Source: Puniceicoccaceae bacterium | GTDB taxonomy: Bacteria > Verrucomicrobiota > Verrucomicrobiia > Opitutales > Coraliomargaritaceae | Direction: 5' to 3' | Assembly (NCBI GenBank): GCA_017854655.1 | Contig: JAFMHF010000013.1 | Coordinates: 1 to 37,648, forward strand | DNA length: 37,648 nucleotides | Part shown: positions 7,668-17,013 of the stretch, one piece after another | Position numbering within the stretch: position 1 is the stretch's first letter | How the letters are laid out: each line of letters begins with the position of its first letter | Program-made: the position numbers and the translations under genes | The notes under the pieces: generated by a model | Told to the model about the DNA's origin: nothing | Database searches by the model: none | Seen by the model: the letters and a program-made list of their open reading frames with translations, nothing else

Positions 7668-8689
7668 GTTTTCTCTATTTGTGGGTTTTGCTGTTAATTC
7701 CGCTGTTGCTATGGTTACTGCGCGGACGTTTGCGTCGCACTTCATTGCAAGTGTCATCACTCGGGCTATGGTCTGATGTGGATGCCGGACGTGCCCGCTA
7801 CTTATGGATTCCTGTATTTTTGCGCCGTATGACTTTGGTCTTATTGCTACTGGCGTTGGCACGCCCACAGGCGGGTTCAACTTACAGCATGAATGTCTCC
7901 GAGGGCATCGCGATACAACTGCTGGTTGATGTGTCGAGCAGTATGGATATGAATGTGCGCGATCTTGACGGCCAGAATCGCAGTCGCATGGAAGTGGCCA
8001 AGGAGATGGTACAGCGCTTTATCAGTGGCGATGGGGATACGCTACATGGCCGCGGGGAGGACCTTCTGGGGTTGATCACTTTTGCGCGCTATGCGGATAC
8101 ACGCAGTCCGTTGACGTTTGGGCACGATGCGTTGTTACAGATCGTGAGCAGCTTAGAGGTGCAAGAGCGGCCCAATGAGGATGGTACAGCTTATGGCGAT
8201 GCATTGGCACTGGCTGCGGCTCGATTGCAAAACATTGAAGAGCTGCAATTCGGATTAGGATCAGTCGAGGTCGATGCGATTGAGAGTCGTGTAATCATCC
8301 TGCTGACGGATGGTGAAAACAACTCGGGGGCACACTTGCCGCTAGAGGCGGCTGGCTTGGCTAAAGCGTGGGGCTGTCGGATCTATTGTATCAGTTTAGG
8401 GGATACGCGGGTCGGATTTTCTGGTGAGGTGCAGATCGATAAATTGACGGCAGCCGAGCAGACCTTGAAGCATATTAGCGATGAGACCGGCGGTATTTTT
8501 CGACAAGCAACTGACTATGAATCGTTGCTCTCTGTGTATGAAGAAATAGATCGTCTGGAGCGCTCGGATATTGCCACGCGCAGCTATGATCGAGTGGCGG
8601 AGTGGTTCTGGTTGCCATTGGGGTTGGCGCTGCTGAGTTTATTGATTGCGCTACTATTGGAGGCGTCTGTGTTACGTGTCGTGCCATGA
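7664..8689 (+). CDS. batA: BatA-type von Willebrand factor A membrane protein
   Basis: The protein has 341 residues. Two hydrophobic segments at the N-terminus (about 4-20 and 54-66) are followed by a VWA domain with the MIDAS motif DVSSSM at 89-94 and a LTDGENNSG segment further on, then a C-terminal membrane helix near 306-332. This is the normal plan of BatA/BatB proteins of the Bacteroides aerotolerance type: the VWA domain binds a divalent metal and is exposed outside the cytoplasmic membrane or just under it. The start overlaps the preceding stop and its own stop overlaps the next start, both as ATGA, so translation is coupled through the Bat cluster. Confidence 0.92.
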   Translation: MSFLYLWVLLLIPLLLWLLRGRLRRTSLQVSSLGLWSDVDAGRARYLWIPVFLRRMTLVLLLLALARPQAGSTYSMNVSEGIAIQLLVDVSSSMDMNVRDLDGQNRSRMEVAKEMVQRFISGDGDTLHGRGEDLLGLITFARYADTRSPLTFGHDALLQIVSSLEVQERPNEDGTAYGDALALAAARLQNIEELQFGLGSVEVDAIESRVIILLTDGENNSGAHLPLEAAGLAKAWGCRIYCISLGDTRVGFSGEVQIDKLTAAEQTLKHISDETGGIFRQATDYESLLSVYEEIDRLERSDIATRSYDRVAEWFWLPLGLALLSLLIALLLEASVLRVVP

Positions 8690-10809
8690 GTGGATTTGTA
8701 TTTCAATGGTCGGCAGTGTTGCCGCTTTTACTTTTGGCAGTGCCGCTTTGGTGGTTGCTGAGCTATGCACGTGTGCGTCGTGCTGAATTGATCAAGGCGA
8801 TGGGCGGCGGACTCAGCACGCATCGACGATTGCGTGATACGCTGCGGGTTGCAGCATTTGTATTGTTGGTGCTGGCGCTGGCGCGGCCGGGCTATTCGCC
8901 TGAGAGGTTGTCAATTTCTAGAATGGGCAGAGATGTCGTCTTTGCGCTGGATGTCTCGCAAAGTATGTTGACTGAAGATGTGGCACCTTCGCGCTTAGAA
9001 GTGGCGAAGCAAGCGGTGCGCGATGCGTTGAATACTTTTAGCAACGAGCGAGTGAGCTTGGTGGTGTATGCGGGCAGTGCCACGATTCTATGTCCGCTGA
9101 CCTATGATTACGATTTCGTGCGCTATATGCTTGAGCAGACGCATACACGCAGCGCGGATTTTGGTGGCACGACCTTGCAGTCGGCAGTCGAGAAAGTGGT
9201 CGATCAGGTGTTTATGGCAGATCGTGCTGGGGTGCAGGATCTGGTGGTGATCACTGATGGCGGCGATCATGGTTCGCAGATGCCAAAGGTTACGGAGCTG
9301 CTGCAGGAGCATGGTGTCGATTTATTGTTATTGGGCATTGGTAATCCTAATAAAGGTTCACCAATTCCGATCGAAGATACTGACGGTGTGCGCACCTTGC
9401 TGCGCTCGGAAGAATCGATTATTTATACGCAACTAGATGATGCGATGCTGCGTGATCTAGCCGCGCAAAGCACGGATGCGGAGTATGTGGCTGTGGGGGA
9501 TCGAGTATTCGACCTCGGGCAGATCTATGTCGAGTATGTGGCTGAACGGGCGGGCTCTGCTTCGCTGGAGGGCGATGGTATTGTTGTGTATCAAGAAGCG
9601 GCGTTGTTTTTTATGATGCCTGCGCTGCTGCTGTTATTGCTGTCGGAATGCTGGGGAGCGAATGGACTGCGGCTTGGGCAAGCGACTCTGTTCCTTGCGG
9701 TGCTCTGCGTGGTGCCTGAAGGCGAAGCGGCGACCAAACAATTGAAGGCGCAATTTACAGAAGCCTCAAAACTTTATGCCGACGGCTCATTTACGGAGGC
9801 AGAGATATTGTTTTCTGAAGTCGCTTACTCCGCTGATGAGGCTTCGATGAAGCGGAGTGAATTGGCGGCGGTGCAATTGAATCGTGGGTTGTGTTTGTTG
9901 CAACTTTCGCGCGCAGAAAGTGATGCATCGGCCGAACTTGGGCTGAACTATGCGCAACAAGCACAGTTGGCATTTCTCGCGGCGAAACGCTATGTGCCGA
10001 ATGATGATCGTTCAGGTATACGCTTGGAGTCGACTTCGACATGGGTGACAGAGCTGCAAGTTCGGATCGCTGAAGAAGCAGAAGAGCAAGATGAGATGGA
10101 CGCTCAGATCGAGCAGTTGCTGGATTTGTTACAGGCCTTGCTCGAAGCGCAGCAGGGTTTACGTCAGCAAGTGTCTGATAGTGATGTGGATCGTCGGCAG
10201 CCGAAGCGCGCGAAGAATGCACCGCCATTGCCGCCGATTGAAGCGCCATCGGATGCGGGGGCGAATGCACCGATTTTTATGAGATCGCAGCGGGCGTTAA
10301 AGTCTGAGGCGGAACGCCTACACATCGGCATGCAGAAGCTGGATACGCAAATGACACCGCCTACTTCTGAAGGTATGCCGCCGATGGATAGTATATTGGC
10401 TGAACCTTTGAAACTCATGGTAAAAGTGCCTGAAGCGATGGAGCGTGCGACGCATTTACTTAAGAGTTGGAACGGTTGGCCGGCGGGGCGTTCGGAACAG
10501 CAGATCGCGGAGCGATTGATCGAAGAGATTTTGAGTCTGCTGGGGAATCGTTCTTCCGATGAATCGGAGGGCGATGAGTGGGATGAAATGGATGAAGACG
10601 GGGAGTATGAATATTCGGACGAGATGGATGAGAGCATGATGAGCTCAATGCCGATGGAAGGCGATTTTGCGGCGGGGGGGGAGATGCAGGCCTTGCCAGT
10701 GCCTAACTATTCGGCCGAAGATATTTTGATGGAAGAGCAGGGTAGTCTTCAGTTTCGCCAACAACAACGTGCCAAGGCGAATGCCGGTAAAGTGGAGAAA
10801 GATTACTAA
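8686..10809 (+). CDS. batB: BatB-type VWA protein with TPR-like C-terminal extension (BatB-BatC-like)
   Basis: The ATG at 8686 overlaps the BatA stop and gives 707 residues; a start at 8602 would overlap BatA by 88 bp and adds no conserved sequence. N-terminal membrane segments (about 8-26 and 54-67) precede a VWA domain with DVSQSM at 89-94 and ITDGGDHGSQ. A further membrane segment lies near 308-323, where a standalone BatB would end. The extra 380 residues begin with a second hydrophobic stretch and a TPR-like helical part (AEILFSEVAYSADEA and following, resembling BatC). They continue with a Gln/Glu-rich region and a very acidic Met/Asp/Glu-rich segment near 625-660. I read this as a BatB-BatC fusion; the acidic tail has no assigned role. 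Confidence 0.9.
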   Translation: MSGFVFQWSAVLPLLLLAVPLWWLLSYARVRRAELIKAMGGGLSTHRRLRDTLRVAAFVLLVLALARPGYSPERLSISRMGRDVVFALDVSQSMLTEDVAPSRLEVAKQAVRDALNTFSNERVSLVVYAGSATILCPLTYDYDFVRYMLEQTHTRSADFGGTTLQSAVEKVVDQVFMADRAGVQDLVVITDGGDHGSQMPKVTELLQEHGVDLLLLGIGNPNKGSPIPIEDTDGVRTLLRSEESIIYTQLDDAMLRDLAAQSTDAEYVAVGDRVFDLGQIYVEYVAERAGSASLEGDGIVVYQEAALFFMMPALLLLLLSECWGANGLRLGQATLFLAVLCVVPEGEAATKQLKAQFTEASKLYADGSFTEAEILFSEVAYSADEASMKRSELAAVQLNRGLCLLQLSRAESDASAELGLNYAQQAQLAFLAAKRYVPNDDRSGIRLESTSTWVTELQVRIAEEAEEQDEMDAQIEQLLDLLQALLEAQQGLRQQVSDSDVDRRQPKRAKNAPPLPPIEAPSDAGANAPIFMRSQRALKSEAERLHIGMQKLDTQMTPPTSEGMPPMDSILAEPLKLMVKVPEAMERATHLLKSWNGWPAGRSEQQIAERLIEEILSLLGNRSSDESEGDEWDEMDEDGEYEYSDEMDESMMSSMPMEGDFAAGGEMQALPVPNYSAEDILMEEQGSLQFRQQQRAKANAGKVEKDY

Positions 10810-13382
10810 TGCGCACGTTTATTTGGATATTACCGTTGTTACTGTCTGTTTTTTTGAACGCTCAGAAGGTCGACCCAGATGTATCTGCGGTTGAGGCTCC
10901 GCCAGTGACTGTCGAGGAGGTTCAGGCAGCTGAATTGGAATCCGTTTCAGTGGCTGTGGAGATGATCAACCAGAGTTGGTTTACGGATCGCACGGGCACA
11001 GCGGTGATTCATTTTGATGATTTGGTAGTGACTCCGGAGTCACTGCCGTCCGGAGTGAAAGGTCTGAGCTTTATTGATATAGAGATACGTGAGGCGTCGG
11101 ATTCTAAATCGGACCAGTCGACCGTGATCATTCGATTTATACTGCGAGATACGGGGATTGTGACTTTTCCATCACTCGATTTTTTCAGCGAGACGAAGCA
11201 TTATCGGACGATTCCCGAACAACTTGCTGTGGGTTCAGTCGTTCGGACAGAGGCGATGTCACTCACGCTTAGCCCAGCGAAACGTCAGGTCTATGTCGGC
11301 GAGCCGTTGCGTATTGATGTGACGTGGCAATGCGATTTAGAGGCGAGCCGTTTGCAGGCGCTTAATTATTATCCACCGTTTTTTAATGATTCGACAGTCG
11401 AGATCGTCATCCCTCGGACTACGGAAGTTGAATCGCAACAGGTCGGGTTGCCGATTGGTGGGCGACGTGTGATTGGCAAGCGCACATTGAATGAGGGAAA
11501 TACGAAGGCGCTCGGTACGGTCGAGTTGCCGCTCTACTTACGACTATCAGAGCCTGGGGTGTATACGTTGCCCGCGACGCGTTTGGAGTGTGCGTATTTG
11601 AATGATGGTAATCGAAACTTCGGGCAGTATGCGGCGCATTTTAATAACAGTCTGTTTGCTCCTGAAGAGCCCGATGTGAGCTATGAGCGTTTCTATGTGG
11701 AGACTCCAGCGATTGAAATTGAGGTATTGCCTCTGCCTGCTGAAGGCCGAGCATCTAGTTTCAGTGGCTTATTCGCCCCCGTGCGTGTGGAGGTCGCTGT
11801 GACACCTGAAGCGCTCAAAGTGGGGGAGTTGATGCAAGCGGAGTTGAGGGTGTTTGCCGACGCTCCGCATAGTATGATCGAGCTGCCGCGCTTGAGCCGC
11901 CAGCGTGGTTTACGTGGCCGTTTTTTAGTCGACGACGATTTGGGCCGCACTTGGCGCACTGATGGCACGACCTTCCGTTGTCGCTTGCGAGCTTTGACGA
12001 CAGGGGTGGAAGCGTTTCCGTCGTTACAGATTCAGACGTTTGATCCCGAGGTCGGCGCGTATGTGATGATTGCGACTGAACCGGTAGTGCTCAGCGTGGA
12101 GCCAAATGAGGGGCAGGAATTTATTGACCTTAAATCTTATAAGGGAGCGGGGGTCACTTTAAGTAATCAGTCAGAAGGGATCTGGCACAATCGAGAAGCA
12201 AATAAGATGAATGATCTAATTAATAATATCGTCGTGTGTTTGGCGTCATGGTTTTGGCTTTGGATGTTACTGGGGTTCGCTGGCTTTTTGCTGATGTGGC
12301 CGGTCGTGCGAGAGCGTCGTCGCCGTGCGCTCGATGTGAAATATCGTGCCCGCGCTGAGTCGTATGCCGCATTCCGGAAATTAGCAGAAAGTGATCCAGC
12401 GAAATGGCCCGCATTTTTACAGTTTCTAGCCGTGAGTTTTGACTCCGAAGGTAAGGCTTGGACGGTGCGAGATTCCGAGCAAGCGTTGGAAGCGATCGGC
12501 GTTTCGACCGATGACATTGCATCGATTGTCGAGTTACACCGTGCGTCTGATGCGCATGATTACAGCGTGCAACATCCGGCAGCTCAGTTGAGTGCGCTCA
12601 ATGCCGTGGGCAAGCGAATCCTCAGCCTCGTCAGTAAGACCGCGTTGTTACTGTTATTGCTGGGAGTCAGTAGTATGCCGCAACAGATGCAGGCATCCGA
12701 TTGGTCTGAGGCGGATCAACTTTTCGATCAGGCGCTTTCTACGCAAGCTGGTAGCAATCATGCTGCGGCATTGTACGCGGAATCGGCTCTCAAGTTTCAG
12801 GCGGCAGCCGAGACGGGGGAACGCCCGGGAACCGCGTGGTATAATGCAGGCAATGCATGGTTTCAAACTGGGGCGCTGGGGCGTTCGATCGCGGCATATC
12901 GTCAGGCGCAGATTTATCGTCCATTTGATGCGGAGCTGGTTGATAATCTAAGTGCGGCGCGTGCGTTGGCGCTCAGTGATGTGCCAGATGAATCGGCAGC
13001 GTGGTTACAGTGGCCAACGGTTTGGCTAAAGGCGTTATTGCTCTGCCTGATTCTGTTGCTGGGTGTGTGCGTTCTAGTCACTGTGCGTTATAGAGGACGT
13101 GCCGCAGGGATCGCCTGTTTGCTGGTACTGTTACTCTGTTGCCTGACTTCTTGCCTCTGGTTTATGTCGGCCCAATTGTCAGGGCAGCATGGCGTCGTCA
13201 TTACCGAGTCGATCTTGGCACGTAAAGGGCCAAGCTATGCGTATGCGGCGGCGTTTCATGAACCGCTGCATGACGGCCTTGAATTTACTGTGCAAGAAAC
13301 CCGCAAAGGTTGGGCGCGTATTGAGCTAGCGGATGGTCGCGCGTGCTGGCTGCCACTGAGTCAGGTGCAGCTAATCTACTGA
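10809..13382 (+). CDS. batD: BatD-BatE-like fusion protein with TPR and SH3-like domains
   Basis: The protein has 857 residues, and its start overlaps the previous stop as TAATG. A signal peptide (about 1-18) leads into a long beta-rich BatD-type region (oxygen-tolerance family) up to about 440 and a membrane helix near 476-497. After a cytoplasmic stretch, a second hydrophobic segment (TALLLLLLGVSSMPQQ, near 616) resembles an internal signal or anchor. A TPR part follows (ALYAESALKFQAAAETG and AWYNAGNAWFQTGALGRSIAAYRQAQ), then two more membrane helices and a C-terminal SH3-like domain (about 795-857, with GWARIELADGRACWLPLSQVQ). The second half matches BatE, so two usually separate genes are joined here. 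It is the last gene of the operon. Confidence 0.9.
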   Translation: MRTFIWILPLLLSVFLNAQKVDPDVSAVEAPPVTVEEVQAAELESVSVAVEMINQSWFTDRTGTAVIHFDDLVVTPESLPSGVKGLSFIDIEIREASDSKSDQSTVIIRFILRDTGIVTFPSLDFFSETKHYRTIPEQLAVGSVVRTEAMSLTLSPAKRQVYVGEPLRIDVTWQCDLEASRLQALNYYPPFFNDSTVEIVIPRTTEVESQQVGLPIGGRRVIGKRTLNEGNTKALGTVELPLYLRLSEPGVYTLPATRLECAYLNDGNRNFGQYAAHFNNSLFAPEEPDVSYERFYVETPAIEIEVLPLPAEGRASSFSGLFAPVRVEVAVTPEALKVGELMQAELRVFADAPHSMIELPRLSRQRGLRGRFLVDDDLGRTWRTDGTTFRCRLRALTTGVEAFPSLQIQTFDPEVGAYVMIATEPVVLSVEPNEGQEFIDLKSYKGAGVTLSNQSEGIWHNREANKMNDLINNIVVCLASWFWLWMLLGFAGFLLMWPVVRERRRRALDVKYRARAESYAAFRKLAESDPAKWPAFLQFLAVSFDSEGKAWTVRDSEQALEAIGVSTDDIASIVELHRASDAHDYSVQHPAAQLSALNAVGKRILSLVSKTALLLLLLGVSSMPQQMQASDWSEADQLFDQALSTQAGSNHAAALYAESALKFQAAAETGERPGTAWYNAGNAWFQTGALGRSIAAYRQAQIYRPFDAELVDNLSAARALALSDVPDESAAWLQWPTVWLKALLLCLILLLGVCVLVTVRYRGRAAGIACLLVLLLCCLTSCLWFMSAQLSGQHGVVITESILARKGPSYAYAAAFHEPLHDGLEFTVQETRKGWARIELADGRACWLPLSQVQLIY

Positions 13383-13405
13383 AGGCTGGCGAGCGCGCAG
13401 TAGAT
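13374..13405 (+). terminator. Possible hairpin at the end of the Bat operon
   Basis: ATCTACTG (13374-13381) pairs perfectly with CAGTAGAT (13398-13405) around a GC-rich 16-base loop. It overlaps the stop codon of the BatD-like gene. No T-run follows, so it is at best a Rho-dependent or 3'-stabilising structure. Confidence 0.3.
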
Positions 13406-13528
13406 ATGTGTACTTAACTGTTGGTGAGCAAAATGACACGTCTTGGACGTGATGCCTCTAAGGTCATTTTACATATAATTCATCAGATGTGGGTTGTCTC
13501 AATCCAGTGTAAAGCTGATAGTTATGAC

Positions 13529-14416
13529 ATGGTTCGTAAATTAAGCTTTATTAATTATAAGGGCGGTGTCGGAAAAACGTCGCTAGTGGTTAATCTTGCT
13601 GCGTCACTGGCTGAAGCTGGTAAGCGTGTACTGTTGGTGGATTTGGACGCTCAATCAAATTCGAGTATTTGGCTTATGCGCTTGGATCGCTGGAATCCGT
13701 TGAATACGTCTGATACGGGGCATATTTACTCAATTTTTGAACCTGGCGTCTGTCGTTTGCGCGATTGCGTGAGCCGCGATGTCGTCTGCGGTAAAGAGGG
13801 TGAGGCCTTATTGCCAGGGCTAGATATATTACCGACGACTTTTACATTAGTCGATCTAGAGCACGATTTTGACTCGCCCGATGGCCGACCTGCATTCGCA
13901 ATTTTCCAAGAGCAATTGGCGGAGATTGAAAACGACTACGATTTCATTCTCTTCGATTGTCCGCCGAATGTACTGTATGCAGCGCAGTGTGGTATTTTTT
14001 GTAGTAGTGAAATCTATGTGCCGGCAAATCCTGATGCACTCAGCTTGATTGGATTTACTTTGTTAGTAGGGAAATTGCAGCAGTTTAATAATCTCTGTGC
14101 CAGCTTTCGCGTGTCGGGCATGCAACCACTTGCGCAAATTCGCGGCGTCATTTTTAACGCAATCAAGAGCAATATGGACATTGAGGTGCCGAAGATGCGC
14201 ATGCAGTTTCGCATCAATCAATTTAAAAATCAGGGTAAGGTCGCAAAGGATGCGCATATTTTTGATTCACAAATTCGAGATGCGATTATCGTGCGACGAG
14301 CAGTGACGCTTGGACTGCCAGTGAATCTAATTAGTAGTATCGGCAATGAAGCTTCGGTGCGTGATGATTATCGTGGTGTTGCTCAAGAAGTTCTAGCAGC
14401 CCCTAACTTAAATTAA
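13529..14416 (+). CDS. ParA/MinD-family P-loop ATPase
   Basis: The ATG at 13529 gives 296 residues starting MVRKLSFINYKGGVGKTS, with the deviant Walker A lysines at K11 and K16 in the usual N-terminal place. An in-frame ATG at 13421 would add 36 residues without family resemblance. VLLVDLDAQSNSS is the A' motif, and FILFDCPPN near residue 140 is Walker B. The family makes ATP-dependent dimers on DNA or membrane and positions cargo. No ParB gene or parS-like palindrome is visible nearby, so chromosome partition is not supported. The gene 9 bp downstream, encoding an unrecognised protein, is the obvious candidate partner. It lies 146 bp after the Bat operon on the same strand. Confidence 0.9.
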   Translation: MVRKLSFINYKGGVGKTSLVVNLAASLAEAGKRVLLVDLDAQSNSSIWLMRLDRWNPLNTSDTGHIYSIFEPGVCRLRDCVSRDVVCGKEGEALLPGLDILPTTFTLVDLEHDFDSPDGRPAFAIFQEQLAEIENDYDFILFDCPPNVLYAAQCGIFCSSEIYVPANPDALSLIGFTLLVGKLQQFNNLCASFRVSGMQPLAQIRGVIFNAIKSNMDIEVPKMRMQFRINQFKNQGKVAKDAHIFDSQIRDAIIVRRAVTLGLPVNLISSIGNEASVRDDYRGVAQEVLAAPNLN

Positions 14417-14425
14417 ATACTGATC

Positions 14426-15379
14426 ATGACACAGGCAATGCCAGTAAAATATTCAGCCGAGGAATGGGAGTACTTCCGTAAACGCTTTTTTAACTCGATG
14501 CTAAACGATACTCAGGTTGCCGCTTTGGGGCAGAATGTTGGAGTGTCTTGGCCGTTTAAAGGCAGTGATGAAACACCCGCAAAATATATCGAATTCGACT
14601 TTGTAGAACTTCAGTCAGTACCAGGATTGATTGGCAAAAAGACACGTATTAAAAAGTTAATGGACATCTTGCGCGAGACCTTGGCTTTCGACGATCCGTT
14701 TTCTGATATGGTGGAAACGGTTGATGCTGAGAGTGCCAAGGATGATGCCTTTGAGCGTATTTTGGCGAAGTTAGGAATCCCTAGTAACTATCCGGCGGCG
14801 TTGATTCATTTTTCTCCTGAAACTGAGGAGCTATTGAAAGCGGAAGGTATTGAAACGCTGATTCAAACGATTCAGTTCGCCCAAAACTTGGCGCGCACTG
14901 TCGTGATTGGTGGCGACCTAAAGTCTTTCCTTAATGGTTTGGCGCACACTGACATGGCGAGTATCATAAAGTACCTGCCGTATCGTCGTAATGAACGTGG
15001 CCTGTACTTGGCTGAGGCAGTCGGGTTGATAGCTCGTGACTTGGAAGAACCCGTACAGCTTGAATTGTTGTGTCAAGCTGGAGTCGCTCTGACGGATGAT
15101 GAAGAGGGATTACGCAAACGCGCTAGCCAAGTCGCAATTGATGCGGCACTAAAAACTGCGCTGGGGCGCTTTGATGCGCTGTGCATTTGGTTTACTGAAG
15201 AGGCTGCTGACCTCGAGCTAATTTGCGCTACTAGTGGTTCGGTGGAGCGTTACTTCATGTCAATTAATGAACCGCGACTTGAGCGCGTAGCCGTCACATT
15301 GGCTCGAGCTAAGTTTGGAAACACTGAAACTGAGGGTCGTGGCTTATTTGGTAAAATATCAGGTTTGTTTGGACGTTGA
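14426..15379 (+). CDS. Unrecognised protein paired with the ParA-type ATPase
   Basis: The 317-residue protein has no family I can name. The composition is mixed helical and soluble, with no signal peptide or membrane helix. A central part (about 125-170) is helix-rich, with EELLKAEGIETLIQTIQFAQNL-type spacing. The C-terminal residues 304-317 include GLFGKISGLFGR, which would form an amphipathic helix with Phe, Leu and Ile on one face and Lys/Arg on the other, like membrane-targeting tails of MinD or FtsA. It begins 9 bp after the ParA-type gene, so co-expression is nearly certain. An alternative start at 14438 (MPVKYSAEEW) is possible, as neither has a clear ribosome binding site. A cargo or membrane adaptor role is only an inference. 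Confidence 0.8.
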   Translation: MTQAMPVKYSAEEWEYFRKRFFNSMLNDTQVAALGQNVGVSWPFKGSDETPAKYIEFDFVELQSVPGLIGKKTRIKKLMDILRETLAFDDPFSDMVETVDAESAKDDAFERILAKLGIPSNYPAALIHFSPETEELLKAEGIETLIQTIQFAQNLARTVVIGGDLKSFLNGLAHTDMASIIKYLPYRRNERGLYLAEAVGLIARDLEEPVQLELLCQAGVALTDDEEGLRKRASQVAIDAALKTALGRFDALCIWFTEEAADLELICATSGSVERYFMSINEPRLERVAVTLARAKFGNTETEGRGLFGKISGLFGR

Positions 15380-15454
15380 ATACGCTTTACCGTAAGTCCC
15401 TGAGTCTGAGGCGGCTGATTATTTGACCCACAAGCTTGTCTAGCCTCTTAGCTG

Positions 15455-16858
15455 TTACGCGCTGTGAATGGCGTTGCCATCGACAGCAAGTGCGGCCTCT
15501 TTAATCGCTTCGCTTACAGTTGGGTGGGCGTGGACGGTACGGGCCAAGTCTTCAGCACTGCCGCCATATTCCATATGAGCCACTGCCGAAGCGATGAGCT
15601 CGGAAGCACCTTTGCCGATCAGTTGAACGCCGAGGATACGATCGGTCTTTTTGTCAGCGATGACTTTGGCAAAGCCGTCAGTTGCATCAGTCGCGATGGC
15701 GCGACCATTACCTGCAAAGTTGAACTTCCCAACTTTGGTTTCGTAGCCCTGTGCCTTTGCATCGGTATCGCCGAGCCCGACGCTGGCGATTTCGGGATCA
15801 GTGTAGATAACATTGGGGATCACGTCGTAGTTGACGTGACCCGCTTGCCCGGCGATGCATTCAACGCAAGCGACAGCTTCTTCCTCAGCCTTGTGTGCCA
15901 GCATCGGACCTGGAATAACATCGCCAATGGCATAGACGCCAGTTGCAGAGGTTTGGTAATGCGCGTCCACCACGATGCGGCCTTTGTCATCGGTTGCGAC
16001 ACCAGCTGTCTCGAGGCCGAGGCCCTCGGTGTAGGGCTTGCGGCCTACCGCGACGAGTACCTTATCCACTTCGAACTCGATCACTTTGCCGGCTTTTTCG
16101 GCAGTGAGGATTTGCTTACCCTTGGACTGCTTAATGCCGGTGACCTTAGTCTTGAGGTGGAAGTTGAGGCCTTGTTTTTTGAATAGACGTTCTGCCATTT
16201 TAGAAACGTCTTTGTCGAAGGTCGGTGCAATAACTGGGAGGAATTCAATCACGTTGACCTCTGCGCCGAGGCGCGCCCAGACGGAGCCGAGTTCGAGTCC
16301 GATGGCGCCAGCGCCAACCACTGCGAGTTGTTTGGGTACCTTTTCGAAGGCAATGGCTTCGGTGCTGCTGACGACGGTCTCGCCGTCATATTTAAGGAAA
16401 GGCAGTTCGATTGAAGCAGACCCAGTTGCGATGATGATGTGTTTACCGTTGAGAACCGTGTCTTCACCAGTGGCCCGCACACGGACTTTGCTGTCGCCCT
16501 CCAAGATGCCTAGGCCATTAAAAACTTTGATCTTGTTGGTCTTCATTAAGTGCTGAATGCCGCCACAAAGTTGAGTGACAGTTTTGTCTTTTTTCGCCAT
16601 CAACTGCTCAATGCTGATCGAGAGGTTGGTCAAATCGATGCCGTGTGCCGCTGCGCCATGGCCAACGAAATGAAACATCTCAGTCGAGTGTAGTAGCGCT
16701 TTGCTCGGGATACAGCCGACGTTGAGGCAAGTGCCGCCGAGCGTCTTGCTTTTCTCGACGAGTGCGGTTTTAAGGCCGAGTTGTGCGCCACGAATAGCTG
16801 CTACGTAGCCGCCAGGGCCGGAGCCGACAATGACGAGGTCGAAGGTGTTTTCAGACAT
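15455..16858 (-). CDS. lpdA: Dihydrolipoyl dehydrogenase (E3)
   Basis: The protein has 467 residues, the usual length. The N-terminal FAD-binding motif [11 protein letters not shown] (about 11-21) is followed by the redox-active disulfide GGTCLNVGC with C44 and C49. A second dinucleotide motif, [12 protein letters not shown], binds NAD. The C-terminal HAHPTVSEA carries the catalytic His-Glu pair. It reoxidises the dihydrolipoyl group of E2 and passes electrons to NAD+. It is the third gene of the sucA-sucB-lpd operon, after a 155-bp gap full of purine-rich repeated words. It may also serve a pyruvate or glycine complex, since no other E3 is seen here. Confidence 0.97.
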   Translation of the reverse strand: MSENTFDLVIVGSGPGGYVAAIRGAQLGLKTALVEKSKTLGGTCLNVGCIPSKALLHSTEMFHFVGHGAAAHGIDLTNLSISIEQLMAKKDKTVTQLCGGIQHLMKTNKIKVFNGLGILEGDSKVRVRATGEDTVLNGKHIIIATGSASIELPFLKYDGETVVSSTEAIAFEKVPKQLAVVGAGAIGLELGSVWARLGAEVNVIEFLPVIAPTFDKDVSKMAERLFKKQGLNFHLKTKVTGIKQSKGKQILTAEKAGKVIEFEVDKVLVAVGRKPYTEGLGLETAGVATDDKGRIVVDAHYQTSATGVYAIGDVIPGPMLAHKAEEEAVACVECIAGQAGHVNYDVIPNVIYTDPEIASVGLGDTDAKAQGYETKVGKFNFAGNGRAIATDATDGFAKVIADKKTDRILGVQLIGKGASELIASAVAHMEYGGSAEDLARTVHAHPTVSEAIKEAALAVDGNAIHSA

Positions 16859-17013
16859 GATATTTTAAGTAGGAAGATCGGCTGTGCCGAGTGGGAAGGT
16901 ATGAAGGTGGGAAGTTCGACTGGGCGAGTGAGAAGGTAGCAATTTTTGAAGGTATAAAGGGTGGCTTGTTCTAATGTTATACATTCTTACCTTTAAACTC
17001 TGCCCAAGGTCGG
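16859..17013. repeat. Purine-rich low-complexity repeats between sucB and lpd
   Basis: The word GAAGGTA recurs three times (near 16894, 16943 and 16960) together with GGGAAG and GAGTG words, giving a degenerate direct repeat in the gap. A short hairpin TCGGC/GCCGA lies at 16878-16890. No gene is seen. Similar GAAAGT repeats fill the next gap of the operon (18296-18320). Confidence 0.5.

Noticed and set aside
9791-10637. Two long minus-strand open frames opposite the BatB-type gene.
   Set aside because: They mirror the repetitive acidic and Gln-rich coding sequence of batB and show no protein-like features.
13383-13528. Possible parS site next to the ParA-type gene.
   Set aside because: No palindrome resembling the canonical TGTTTCACGTGAAACA-type site was seen in this gap or after the partner gene.
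15464-16186. A 240-codon open frame on the plus strand opposite lpdA.
   Set aside because: It lies fully antisense to a clearly identified gene, has no family resemblance and reflects the low stop density of GC-rich codons.
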